This document shows positions 51,073 through 59,664 of a DNA stretch of 64,000 bases, one piece after another (the stretch's first letter is position 1; every line of letters starts with the position of its first letter). The DNA comes from GCA-2720975 sp964469565. Its GTDB lineage: Bacteria; Planctomycetota; UBA1135; GCA-002686595. The DNA lies in NCBI GenBank assembly GCA_964469565.1, contig CAYXZD010000002.1:276058-340057 (forward strand). Direction: 5' to 3'. A program made the position numbers and the translations under genes. The notes below the pieces were generated by a model. That model was not told the DNA's origin, did not search any database, and saw nothing but the letters and a program-made list of their open reading frames with translations.

Positions 51073-54000
51073 CGATTCCCGTCCGCCGTCTGGGCGAGTG
51101 TCTCTAGTGAGAGTGGCTGGAAATAAGGGCTCGCCGTGACGAATTCCTCGTTGAGCTGGTCTACAAGTTCGTGATCTCCTAACCCCTGTGCAATAAGAAG
51201 TCGCACCACCTTGCAGACCGCAGGCTGGGTGGTATTCCCGTAGCGGTCGGGTTCTACAGCTGGAGCTTGGTCCATGACATTCTTAGCCAAGCGGAATTGC
51301 CCTGATTGAACAAGGGCCAGTGCTCGTAGTGCTTCTTTCCTGCGTGGGGACATGGCCAGACGCAGGCGCTTGAGTTCAGCAATATCTTCGGGAGACATGC
51401 CTTCTTCCCAAACCCACTGCGTCATCACCCAGGCTGCCGACAATTCCGGTGGATTGTCACGATTGAGTAGTGTCCTCACGCGCTGGTGATCGCCCGCTGC
51501 CACAGCCTGTGTCAGTTTCCATCGGTGTTCAATGTGCCTACCTGCCTTGCGCGCATCGGCAAGCTGAGACTGCTTGCAGGTGGCTACGAACTGTGCCAGA
51601 GCTTGATCCAAGCCTTCCCCACCGCAGCCTGGTGAGCGCAGGGGCCATGCATCGATTGTGTGCCTGAGATCTTGAAATGCTAGATGGAGCGCCGAGTCCA
51701 TGTTGTCCTTGTAAACGGCCCACATTCTCTGAACGTATACGGAGACCAACTCAGGGTCCCCGAGCCCATGGTAGGCCCCTGTAAGCCCCCTTAGAACGAG
51801 CAAGTGAATCTCATCCGCAGGATGAAGATGCGTCTTCACATCTTCAAGGAGTGCCTCAAACAGCTCAGCGGCTTCTTGATCAGCCCCTATTCGCAAGAGC
51901 CCCACACCCTGATTGAGGCGGGCATGCAGAGTGAGGCGGCTCGTGCTCCCCAAGTACTCGGTAAGCTCCCCCACGGCAATCTCGAACAGGGGACCAATCC
52001 GAGAATAATAAGGGGAAGGGTCAAGCCCCTTCCGCTCCGCCTCCGCAGCCTGATGAATGACCACAGTTCCAATGCCAAATGTCGCCCAGCCCAGGCGCAC
52101 ATCAGACCGACCCTGCGATTTCTCGACGCGGCTCCGAAGCAGCTGATACTTGCCTTCGGCAATCCTATGACGGCCCAGCTTGTAATTCACCCATGCATCG
52201 AATGCCAGAGCATCCAAAGCCCACGGATGGTCAAGCCCCAGCAAGCGTTCAAGTCCATCCCGAGCTTGGGATGCTTTCGTACTCATCCTAGGGAAGACCC
52301 CTTCAACATGGGCATGTATCCGCGAGCCCAGTGAACTCAAGCGGATGGACCGAGCTAGGTATCCTTGGCTCTTACGGAATGCTGCGGCCCGCTCGATCCT
52401 ATCAAGTAGTTCTTGCACACTGAGATCGGACTCAATGCTTTGCACAAACTCCGCACTGCGTCCCAACACCCAGTAGTTCGCATAGGCCTGGCCTAGGGCT
52501 TCGACTCGTAGAACCTGGGCCTCGGGGTCCTTCAATCCGCGTAGAAGTTCGCCAGCCCTAGCCTGGCTCTGGGCCGCGAGTTCCAGCTCACCGACTCGTT
52601 GACTGTAATAGGCCTTGAGAAGATTGACTTGTGCTTGGCTGACGAGGCCCGCTGCATCGCTGGGTTCAAACACTGCCAGTGAGCTGGACAAGAGCTCCGC
52701 ACCCGCCTCTCCGAACCCGCGTTCCGCGAACAAGCCTCCGACTCCAGCCATCACTTCGGCGCGAAGGCGGGGTGACAGGCCCGACTGAGTTCCAAGTTGA
52801 CGGGTCTGGTTACGGAGCAAAGCAATGTCAGACAGTTCCTCCTCATCGGGTCCCGACCCCACAACCTGAAGCACCTTCGCCGTCAATGCGAGGGCGTCCT
52901 CAGCCTGCCTGTACAGGTCGGCCTGACGACGGGCCACGAAGAGGGCAAGCCCTATCAAGCCCACGGCAATTGTCGTTCCCATGCCTACGCGGCGGTGTCG
53001 GCGCGCCCCTAGGACACATGCTCGCCACCTGCTCAAGCCTTGGGTCCTTTGTCCACCAAGGGCACGCTGAAGTTGGTCTGCTAGAGCCCCCGCATGGAGA
53101 TAGCGCCGAGCTGGCTCCTTTTCTAGGCAGCGCAAGGCAATTGACCGCAGAACGCACATCTGCGAGCGCGGGAGAGCGCTGTCTGAGGAAGGAAACAGGA
53201 CTGGCTCCTCCTCAAGAATCTGGCGCATGACCGCAGCGGGTGTTCCGCCTCGGAACGGGAGAGACAGACTGAGGATTTCAAAGAGTATGACGCCTAGGGA
53301 GAACACGTCGCTGCTGGCATCTGTACTTCGACGATCACCACGTGCGAGTTCAGGGCTCATGTACGCGGGCGTCCCTAGAACTTGCATCGTGCGCGTGAAT
53401 GAGGGCTCATCTAAGATACGTGCAAGCCCAAGATCAGCCACCCGTAATTGCCCATTGTGATCGATGAGCAGATTGGCTGGTTTGAGATCGAGATGCAGGA
53501 CTCCCGATTCGTGTAGTGCCGCAACTCCGCGAACAGCTTCTAGAAACCGACGAAGCAGGGCCAGAGGCTCCCATTGCGCCTTACCCTCGCGATAGCCTTT
53601 GAGTTCACCCGCAAGGGTATAGCCATCGCCCACAAGGTCGGTCACCAATGCGAACACGTTGCCCTCTTCGATTTGGTCCCGCACAGAGACCAGAGCAGGG
53701 TGGTGGACCTTTGAAGCAGCATGGGCCTCCACCCTCAAGCGACTCGCCCCTTCTGGACTAGAGTGATACAAGGGATGGATGATTTTTAGGGCCACTGGGT
53801 CACCCCCGCAGTCTTTGGCCGACCACACAACACCCGTGCTCCCCTGGCCAATGCGCTTGAGAAGCGTGTATTCACCAATATTCTCGCCTGCGCTCTGCCC
53901 TGCCGCTGCCGTGGTAATACGAGAGAGTTCGAGTAACTCTCCTATCCGCTCCTGAAGCGGACCGCGCAATTCAACAGGTGCCGAATCGATGATGCAGCTA

Positions 54001-54176
54001 GCAGATTCCAGAGCGTCAACCCCTTCCCCGTCCAGTTGATCCAACCAGACCGCAAGAAGAGAATCGACGGTTTCGGGCACGTCGGTGGGATGCTGCGAGT
54101 CCCGTTCCCCTGCCCCGCCCAATACTTCGCCCTGGGCCCCCTCGGCCGAGCTGCCACCGTGTTCCCTACCTCGCAT
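51069..54176 (-). CDS. Ser/Thr protein kinase with C-terminal helical repeats
   Basis: Hanks-type kinase: glycine loop IGQGSTGVV (109-117), Lys131 in VALKII, catalytic loop HLDLKPANLL (Asp230), DLG (248-250, in place of DFG) and SPE (274-276). The catalytic domain spans about residues 100-370. A single membrane helix follows near residue 400 (GMGTTIAVGLIGLALFVARR), then about 600 residues of helical, TPR-like sequence (EVMAGVGGLFAERGFGEAGA, LAQSQARAGELLRGLKDPEA). The kinase lies inside the cell and the repeats outside. An acidic, Ser-rich N-terminal extension precedes it. This is the layout of many planctomycete kinases. Targets unknown. Confidence 0.9.
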   Translation of the reverse strand: MRGREHGGSSAEGAQGEVLGGAGERDSQHPTDVPETVDSLLAVWLDQLDGEGVDALESASCIIDSAPVELRGPLQERIGELLELSRITTAAAGQSAGENIGEYTLLKRIGQGSTGVVWSAKDCGGDPVALKIIHPLYHSSPEGASRLRVEAHAASKVHHPALVSVRDQIEEGNVFALVTDLVGDGYTLAGELKGYREGKAQWEPLALLRRFLEAVRGVAALHESGVLHLDLKPANLLIDHNGQLRVADLGLARILDEPSFTRTMQVLGTPAYMSPELARGDRRSTDASSDVFSLGVILFEILSLSLPFRGGTPAAVMRQILEEEPVLFPSSDSALPRSQMCVLRSIALRCLEKEPARRYLHAGALADQLQRALGGQRTQGLSRWRACVLGARRHRRVGMGTTIAVGLIGLALFVARRQADLYRQAEDALALTAKVLQVVGSGPDEEELSDIALLRNQTRQLGTQSGLSPRLRAEVMAGVGGLFAERGFGEAGAELLSSSLAVFEPSDAAGLVSQAQVNLLKAYYSQRVGELELAAQSQARAGELLRGLKDPEAQVLRVEALGQAYANYWVLGRSAEFVQSIESDLSVQELLDRIERAAAFRKSQGYLARSIRLSSLGSRIHAHVEGVFPRMSTKASQARDGLERLLGLDHPWALDALAFDAWVNYKLGRHRIAEGKYQLLRSRVEKSQGRSDVRLGWATFGIGTVVIHQAAEAERKGLDPSPYYSRIGPLFEIAVGELTEYLGSTSRLTLHARLNQGVGLLRIGADQEAAELFEALLEDVKTHLHPADEIHLLVLRGLTGAYHGLGDPELVSVYVQRMWAVYKDNMDSALHLAFQDLRHTIDAWPLRSPGCGGEGLDQALAQFVATCKQSQLADARKAGRHIEHRWKLTQAVAAGDHQRVRTLLNRDNPPELSAAWVMTQWVWEEGMSPEDIAELKRLRLAMSPRRKEALRALALVQSGQFRLAKNVMDQAPAVEPDRYGNTTQPAVCKVVRLLIAQGLGDHELVDQLNEEFVTASPYFQPLSLETLAQTADGNR

Positions 54177-54325
54177 AGGTATGAGAGAGCCTGTTTTCTC
54201 CCATCTAGGACACAGATTCTCCGTTTTATTTGGATCCGAGCACCTTGGATCGCCCTAGGGCAGTCCTAGGGAGTCAACCGCCCCAGCCTGAGGCTGTCTG
54301 CGACACCCTCAGCGAGGGCTGCCCC

Positions 54326-55624
54326 CTAGGAAACCACACCGATCGGATTTGGCGTGTAGTTGGGAAAGATGGTGGGCAAGGCGCTACTGCCCAGGCGCAG
54401 GGCGAGTATCTCTGCCATCACGTCGCGGTAGTCTGTCACCACTGCGAGATCACCATTGTCCAATTGGTTCTGTCCCAACCCGGGCCACTGACCGTAGGCC
54501 TGACCACCATTCACATTGGGACCCATCACAAACATGACGTTGCCGTGACCATGATCCGTACCCGCTGAGCCATTCTCTGCCGCACGCCTGCCAAACTCGG
54601 ATTGGGTCACAAGAGTGTAGGAATGGGAGCTTCCTTGCATGTCGAGATAGAACGCTTCGAGGGCTTGGCCGAAGTCATCAAGCATGGAAGCCAAAGTTCC
54701 CGTCAAGGGCCCCATATTGTTGTGATGATCCCATCCATGGAAAGTCACGGCCCCTACCTCAAGGTCGATTCCCGCCTTGATCATGACAGCAAAGTTTCGC
54801 AGAGCTGTGCCGAAGGATGTTGCCGGATAGGCTGCGCCATTAGCAGGAATGTAATTGTCGAAATCGACCGTGGCCAACTTGTCAATGGCCGCCAAGGAAC
54901 TGACGGTCGCTGTGCCCATCGGGCTAGGAGCGCTGTCATACATCGCACTGACGGTGGCCCGGCGGGCCGCAGCCGTCGTCGGATCCCCGGGAAACACGAA
55001 TTGTGTAGGGTCCTTGACAGCCAGGGCCCCATCCCCTTCAGCAAGCAACTGGGGGAGGGAATAGCCCTGAGACACCGCACGCAAATCCCCAGTTCCAATT
55101 GGGGAACTCGATTGCAAGTACCGCCCCAGCCACCCGGAACTCACGCCCGTCGAATCCATATTGGGCATTCCCTTTTGAATCAAGCGCGTGGATTCGAAGT
55201 GTGAGCGCGTCGGATCAGGAGATCCTGCTGCGTGGACAAACGCCAACTCACCAGCACGCCAAGGCGTCAGGAGTCCATCCTGGCCCACCAGGAGTGGTGC
55301 CGTCACGGCCGGTGCAAAGCCGAAGAATCCATCGAGGTCCAGCGCACCATCCGTGCTCCCAGGCGGCTGAATCGCCAGAGTCGGGCGCAAGTTGTACAGG
55401 TCGGGATCCCCATAAGGAACGACCGCTGTCAGTCCATCCATGCCCCCGTGCATGAACACGGAAATCAAAACATCCCGCGACCCGCCACGAGAACGGCCGC
55501 TGCCTAGGGCAATGTTTGGCCGTACGGCCGCGGCCATGGCTCCGAACACCGAGGCGCTCCCCAAAAAAGTGCGGCGGGTTAGGCTCGAATACTCACTGCA
55601 GCTGTGGATGTCGTCTTGTTGCAT
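54326..55624 (-). CDS. DUF1501 family exported protein
   Basis: Twin-arginine signal (SLTRRTFLGSASVFG) then the DUF1501 opening DVLISVFMHGGMDGLTAVVP and family patches such as VHAAGSPDPTRSHFESTRLI, GWLGRYLQSSS, FHGWDHHNNMGPL and EFGRRAAENGSAGTDHGHGN. Length 432 is usual. The His/Asp pattern resembles sulfatase-like/alkaline-phosphatase folds, so a metal-dependent hydrolase is possible, but activity is unknown. It follows the DUF1800 gene by 27 bases; the two are almost always paired in planctomycetes and may form a secreted complex. Confidence 0.88.
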   Translation of the reverse strand: MQQDDIHSCSEYSSLTRRTFLGSASVFGAMAAAVRPNIALGSGRSRGGSRDVLISVFMHGGMDGLTAVVPYGDPDLYNLRPTLAIQPPGSTDGALDLDGFFGFAPAVTAPLLVGQDGLLTPWRAGELAFVHAAGSPDPTRSHFESTRLIQKGMPNMDSTGVSSGWLGRYLQSSSPIGTGDLRAVSQGYSLPQLLAEGDGALAVKDPTQFVFPGDPTTAAARRATVSAMYDSAPSPMGTATVSSLAAIDKLATVDFDNYIPANGAAYPATSFGTALRNFAVMIKAGIDLEVGAVTFHGWDHHNNMGPLTGTLASMLDDFGQALEAFYLDMQGSSHSYTLVTQSEFGRRAAENGSAGTDHGHGNVMFVMGPNVNGGQAYGQWPGLGQNQLDNGDLAVVTDYRDVMAEILALRLGSSALPTIFPNYTPNPIGVVS

Positions 55625-55651
55625 AACGTTGATCGGGTTGAGTCCTGAGGA

Positions 55652-57196
55652 TTAGTACAGTTGGTAGCTCGGGCTGGCCATGGCGAGGGCGATGGATTCC
55701 CTAGCGCTGGTGACGTTCCAGTTTGAGATGCCATCCACATACGACTGCAGCAATGCACGGTCTTGATGACGCATCGCACCCCCACATAGGTATCGATCGA
55801 GCCGACCAGCCACGTCAGGCAGAGGCACCCCCGCGAGAATGTCTGCGACTGAGCTGTTGGGAATCGAAACACCCGGCAACTTGTTGGTAAGCAGAATCGA
55901 TGGCAAGGCCCATCGGTTGAGAACGTCGCCACCCCAAAACTGCATACGGTCGGGGGCACCGTCAGGCGTGTGCCAATCGAAGGGCGTATGCCCCATCGCA
56001 TCCACCACCCCTTGGAGGCCCGAAAAATCTGTTATCTGTGCCTTGGTTTGGCGCAAGATCCCGACAAGCAGGTGGAACGGGCGTTTGAGTTTTGGATTCA
56101 ACCACGGCTTGGCCTCATGCAGCGTCTCCGCCCGCAGAGCCGCCTCGGCCATCGCTCGCAGATTACCCCCAGTCGCCACATACGCATCTTCAACCCGCTT
56201 CACCACGGCCGGGGGCGGGTCAACACGCAACAACCAAGAACAGAGCTTGCGAGCGAGGCGAGCAATCGTCACGGGATGTTTGGCAAGCATATCCAGAACT
56301 AGCAAGCCATCATTCACCCCACCGTTCGCTGGGATGTCCAGGCCTACAACCTTCTTGGTTCCCTGATCATGACGGGCGGCAATAAACAAGAAATCTCCCA
56401 AGCTCCCCGACTTGATGGGCTGAAAAGCCCATCCAGTAAAGCAGCGCGAGGCCTCCTTGACGTCCCGCTCGCTATAAGGCTGTCCAACCAAACCCAAAGT
56501 ATGCAGCTCAAGGAGTTCACGGCCATAGTTTTCATTGATGCTCCCAACGCTACTTGCGTAGTTATCTAAGTAGTAGCTCATTGATGCACCGCGAGCATTG
56601 GCGAGCAGTAAGTCATAGAACGTACTCTGTGGATCCATCAGCACCGCACGCACATTGTCGCGGTCATCGACGAATTTCAAAATGCGCTGCAGCGTGTCTT
56701 CATTTTGGTAGATATTGAAATGGTCGGACCAGAACTCCACGAGACGTTCATGGAGTTGGCGCTTACTCTGGAATGAGCGCAGGATGGACAAGGAGCGCAG
56801 ATCGCGAAGCAAATCCGGCGTGGAATTGTTGGGCGGCCCGTGCAGGTTGTATAGGTCCTGGGCCGACAGGAACAAGTTGGTATACCCAGCCAAGACCTGA
56901 TCCATAGCACTATCGTCGATCAACGCGGGATCGAGCTGCTCGTTGAGCCAGGTGTCATAGCCAAGGGTATTGGCGCGCCCTAACTCATCAATCGTGAACC
57001 CCTGAGTTGCATGGCTCACCAGCGCCAAGAGGTCATCCTGAGGCAGCGCAGGCGCCCCATCATGTTGATGCGAACGGCCGCTCCCCATTGTGCGCCCTGC
57101 ACTCATACCTGCCACACCGAGCCCCGCTAGGCCCCCGACAACAGAGCGGCGACTTGGTTTGGCGAGAGTACGTGGCAGAGATGGTTGTGAAGTCAT
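55652..57196 (-). CDS. DUF1800 family exported protein
   Basis: Twin-arginine-like signal (PSRRSVVGGLAGLGVAGMSA) after ATG 57196, then DUF1800 motifs: LVSHATQGFTIDELGRANTL, ERLVEFWSDHFNIYQNED, NENYGRELLELHTLGLVGQP and YSERDVKEASRCFTGWAFQP. Length about 515 is normal. Partner of the DUF1501 gene directly downstream. Function unproven; together they are thought to act outside the inner membrane. A longer frame to 57256 adds residues without family resemblance. Confidence 0.88.
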   Translation of the reverse strand: MTSQPSLPRTLAKPSRRSVVGGLAGLGVAGMSAGRTMGSGRSHQHDGAPALPQDDLLALVSHATQGFTIDELGRANTLGYDTWLNEQLDPALIDDSAMDQVLAGYTNLFLSAQDLYNLHGPPNNSTPDLLRDLRSLSILRSFQSKRQLHERLVEFWSDHFNIYQNEDTLQRILKFVDDRDNVRAVLMDPQSTFYDLLLANARGASMSYYLDNYASSVGSINENYGRELLELHTLGLVGQPYSERDVKEASRCFTGWAFQPIKSGSLGDFLFIAARHDQGTKKVVGLDIPANGGVNDGLLVLDMLAKHPVTIARLARKLCSWLLRVDPPPAVVKRVEDAYVATGGNLRAMAEAALRAETLHEAKPWLNPKLKRPFHLLVGILRQTKAQITDFSGLQGVVDAMGHTPFDWHTPDGAPDRMQFWGGDVLNRWALPSILLTNKLPGVSIPNSSVADILAGVPLPDVAGRLDRYLCGGAMRHQDRALLQSYVDGISNWNVTSARESIALAMASPSYQLY

Positions 57197-57228
57197 GGCT
57201 TGGGTGCAGGGCGGGAGAAGCTTAGGCG

Positions 57229-57234
57229 TGTATA
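57229..57234 (-). promoter_or_regulatory. Candidate -10 element for the DUF1800/DUF1501 genes
   Basis: TATACA on the minus strand, inside an eight-base palindrome GTATATAC (57230-57237), lies 32 bases before ATG 57196. No clear -35 was found, so this is only a position-based suggestion. The same gap holds the start region of the divergent protease gene. Confidence 0.28.
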
Positions 57235-57343
57235 TACGGTAAACACAGAACGCCACTCAGGTTTCGGCCTTTCCATGAGCCCTTCCACGGCGATTCGTTC
57301 TGGGCCATACCATGGGCGGCAGGAGTCGGTTAGGGTATGCAGC

Positions 57344-58243
57344 ATGAACCCGCCACGCTCCGAAACGACAGGCTACCCAAGTCATCCTGACCGCACCTGG
57401 CCCAGCTGGGCCGCCATGATCGGCGCAATGCCCGGTGTGATTGTTGTGTCGGGGGCACTGGTAATCTTGGCTGCTCTATTACTTGCACCGGAGGGAACGC
57501 TCAAGGACGTGCAGACCGAACAGTGGTTGGCAAGCTTAGAGTTTCCAGTCAACCTTGCCGTAGTGATCCTGCCGGGACAGTTGTTCTTCATCCTCGCTGC
57601 AGTGCTTCCAGCGCTACTGTCCAAACAGGAATGGAAGACTCGCCTAGGGCTCGTGAAACCCGCTATCTCGACTAGGACATGGGTGATCCTGGCTCTAGCC
57701 ACACCCATTATCAAGCTCTTGTGCCTCGCCTTTGGAAGCATCTTCTTCAACTTGGCAGAACCCACGCCGCAGCTCAAAATGCTGGAGGAATTGCTGACCG
57801 GTCACACGGGCGTAGGGTTAGTGCTTGTCTTGCTTTGCGCCGGCGCCCTCCCCGGGATGAGCGAGGAACTCTTCTTCCGCGGGTTTGTGCAGGTTGGGCT
57901 ATTACGGCGCCATGGATTTGTGCTGGCCATCGGAGCTCCCGCTATTTTCTTTGCTGCAGCCCACCTCGACCCCATGCACGCAACAACCGTGTTGCCGCTC
58001 GGTATTTGGTTTGGATTACTCTCTTGGTGGTCGCGCTCCGTCATCCCTTCAATGTGCGCCCATGCAATCAACAATTCATTCGCCATTGGATCGAGCGCGC
58101 TCGCAGGGCCCGAAAGTCCACCCAAGGACACTGTTGAGATGATCACCCACACCCAAGGGGTAGTCTGGGTCGCCTACACCATGGCTCTTGTGTTGCTGGT
58201 CGTTGGCTTGCTGCGACTCAGAGGAGAAAGGGCCCAACCCTAG
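57344..58243 (+). CDS. CPBP family intramembrane metalloprotease
   Basis: Multi-helix membrane protease with the CPBP/Abi motifs: EELFFRGFVQVGLLRR (Glu-Glu and Arg of the active site), ERFxxH-like region AAHLDPMHATTVLPLGIWFG, and HAINNSFAIGSS (His, Asn). About 300 residues after ATG 57344, which is the best start because earlier in-frame starts add an unlike, Arg-rich tail. Such enzymes process prenylated or other membrane proteins or serve in immunity and export. It is divergent from the DUF1800 gene and is followed by the transporter gene after 22 bases. Confidence 0.85.
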   Translation: MNPPRSETTGYPSHPDRTWPSWAAMIGAMPGVIVVSGALVILAALLLAPEGTLKDVQTEQWLASLEFPVNLAVVILPGQLFFILAAVLPALLSKQEWKTRLGLVKPAISTRTWVILALATPIIKLLCLAFGSIFFNLAEPTPQLKMLEELLTGHTGVGLVLVLLCAGALPGMSEELFFRGFVQVGLLRRHGFVLAIGAPAIFFAAAHLDPMHATTVLPLGIWFGLLSWWSRSVIPSMCAHAINNSFAIGSSALAGPESPPKDTVEMITHTQGVVWVAYTMALVLLVVGLLRLRGERAQP

Positions 58244-58265
58244 GCAGGTCCGGCTTGCCACCCAG

Positions 58266-59585
58266 ATGCCGGCACCCTTGCCCCCCCTTGCCACTCTCGC
58301 CTACGGGCTTCCTGCCCTCGCCCTCGGTCTCGTACTGTTTCCATTGCACTTGGCAGTGCCACGCTTCTTTGAAGAGCGCGTAGGGATCCAGCCTTGGACA
58401 ATCTTCACAATAGTGATCGGTGTGAGATGCTTCGATGTCCTCGTAGCACCGGCCATCGGATATGCCTCTGACGTGATTCCAACACGCTTTGGAAGGCGGC
58501 GGCCCTGGCTCGCCATGCTCCCATTGCCGCTGATGGCCGCTGTTGTGATGGCCTTTGATCCTGTCCCTGGGGCGGGCGTCGTCTGGTTTTGCATCGCCAT
58601 GCTTCTAGCCGTCGTTTTGAGTACCGCCACGGCTGTTGTCCATGAAGCTCAAGGGCTCGACCAGAGCGGTAGCCATGACCAACGCACAACTCGATTTGCG
58701 ATTCGGGATGGTTGCCTACTTTCCGGTGCCCTGCTGTCTTCCCTGAGTTGGAATCCGCTTGAGCCCATGCCCGAAGACTGGCTCGCCCTTGGTCTTGTGC
58801 TCATCCTGCCCCTGCTCGCAGTCACAATGACCTTGTGCGTCGTCTTTACTCCGCTTGGCCGCACCATTCCAGAGCACGACATCCGGCAGGGTCCTGCTCC
58901 AGCTCTTGATCCGCTGCAAGATCTACGCAGCGTTCTCAGCACCCGCCCATTTCTAATCCTGTGTGCGATTCACAGCTTCATCGTGGCAAGCATCGCAGGG
59001 CTTGTGAGCCTCTCACCTTGGTACCTTGATCATACCGTGCGGCTCAATGGGCGGTGGGCCTTGCCCATCGCACTGTTCGGCGGTCTCTGCGGATTGGCCC
59101 TCTCATCACTGTGGGCCCGGCGCAAAGAGAAGGTCGCCGCACTGCGTGGGTGTCTGCTCATCTTCGGAGCCGGCGAGTTTGGACTTTGGGCTCTGCCCCA
59201 GGGAAACCAGTCCGGACTTTGGTGTCTCGCAGCCTGTGTAGGCCTAGGCGCCGGGGGTGCAATCGGGCTCTGCTCCTCCCTGCTGGCCGATTGCCCCGAC
59301 CTTCTCCGGCACCGCAATGGACGCGGGCTCGAGGGACTTCATGCAGGCCTTTGGATGCAGACGCGCAAGCTACCCGCCATCGGTGCTGCAAGCCTCGGGT
59401 TTTGGAGTCTGCAGCGCCTCGGTGTCATGAACCAGGAGCACCTAGACTTTGCGCTGCGCGCGCACGTCAGGGAGATTTGCTGTCTAGGTCCCGCCGCACT
59501 TTGCGCAATCGCACTGTTGTTGGTCGGGACTGTGCGAGTTGACCGCCGCCTCATGCACAGCCTAGCCGCGAGAATCGGGGACTGA
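58266..59585 (+). CDS. GPH/MFS-type sugar transporter
   Basis: Major-facilitator protein of the glycoside-pentoside-hexuronide branch: the opening LAYGLPALALGLVLFPLHLA, the loop GYASDVIPTRFGRRRPWLAM (family signature D-x-x-x-T-R-F-G-R-R-R-P) and about twelve helices over 440 residues. ATG 58266 is chosen as it begins the family pattern; a frame to 58188 overlaps the protease gene. Likely imports a sugar or sugar acid with a cation. Same strand as the protease and 22 bases behind it. A strong hairpin follows the stop. Confidence 0.85.
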   Translation: MPAPLPPLATLAYGLPALALGLVLFPLHLAVPRFFEERVGIQPWTIFTIVIGVRCFDVLVAPAIGYASDVIPTRFGRRRPWLAMLPLPLMAAVVMAFDPVPGAGVVWFCIAMLLAVVLSTATAVVHEAQGLDQSGSHDQRTTRFAIRDGCLLSGALLSSLSWNPLEPMPEDWLALGLVLILPLLAVTMTLCVVFTPLGRTIPEHDIRQGPAPALDPLQDLRSVLSTRPFLILCAIHSFIVASIAGLVSLSPWYLDHTVRLNGRWALPIALFGGLCGLALSSLWARRKEKVAALRGCLLIFGAGEFGLWALPQGNQSGLWCLAACVGLGAGGAIGLCSSLLADCPDLLRHRNGRGLEGLHAGLWMQTRKLPAIGAASLGFWSLQRLGVMNQEHLDFALRAHVREICCLGPAALCAIALLLVGTVRVDRRLMHSLAARIGD

Positions 59586-59589
59586 CCTC

Positions 59590-59618
59590 AGGCTTGTGGG
59601 CTGCTCCCACAAAGCCCT
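59590..59618 (+). terminator. Hairpin after the transporter gene
   Basis: TTGTGGG (59594-59600) and CCCACAA (59606-59612) form a perfect 7-bp stem with loop CTGCT, extended by GGC (59591-59593)/GCC (59614-59616) across one bulged A. It begins five bases after the stop. No T-run follows, and a G-run comes next. Confidence 0.5.
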
Positions 59619-59664
59619 GGGGGGGCCTTGCAAGAAAAACCGTTTACTGCGGGGAGTGATGCCT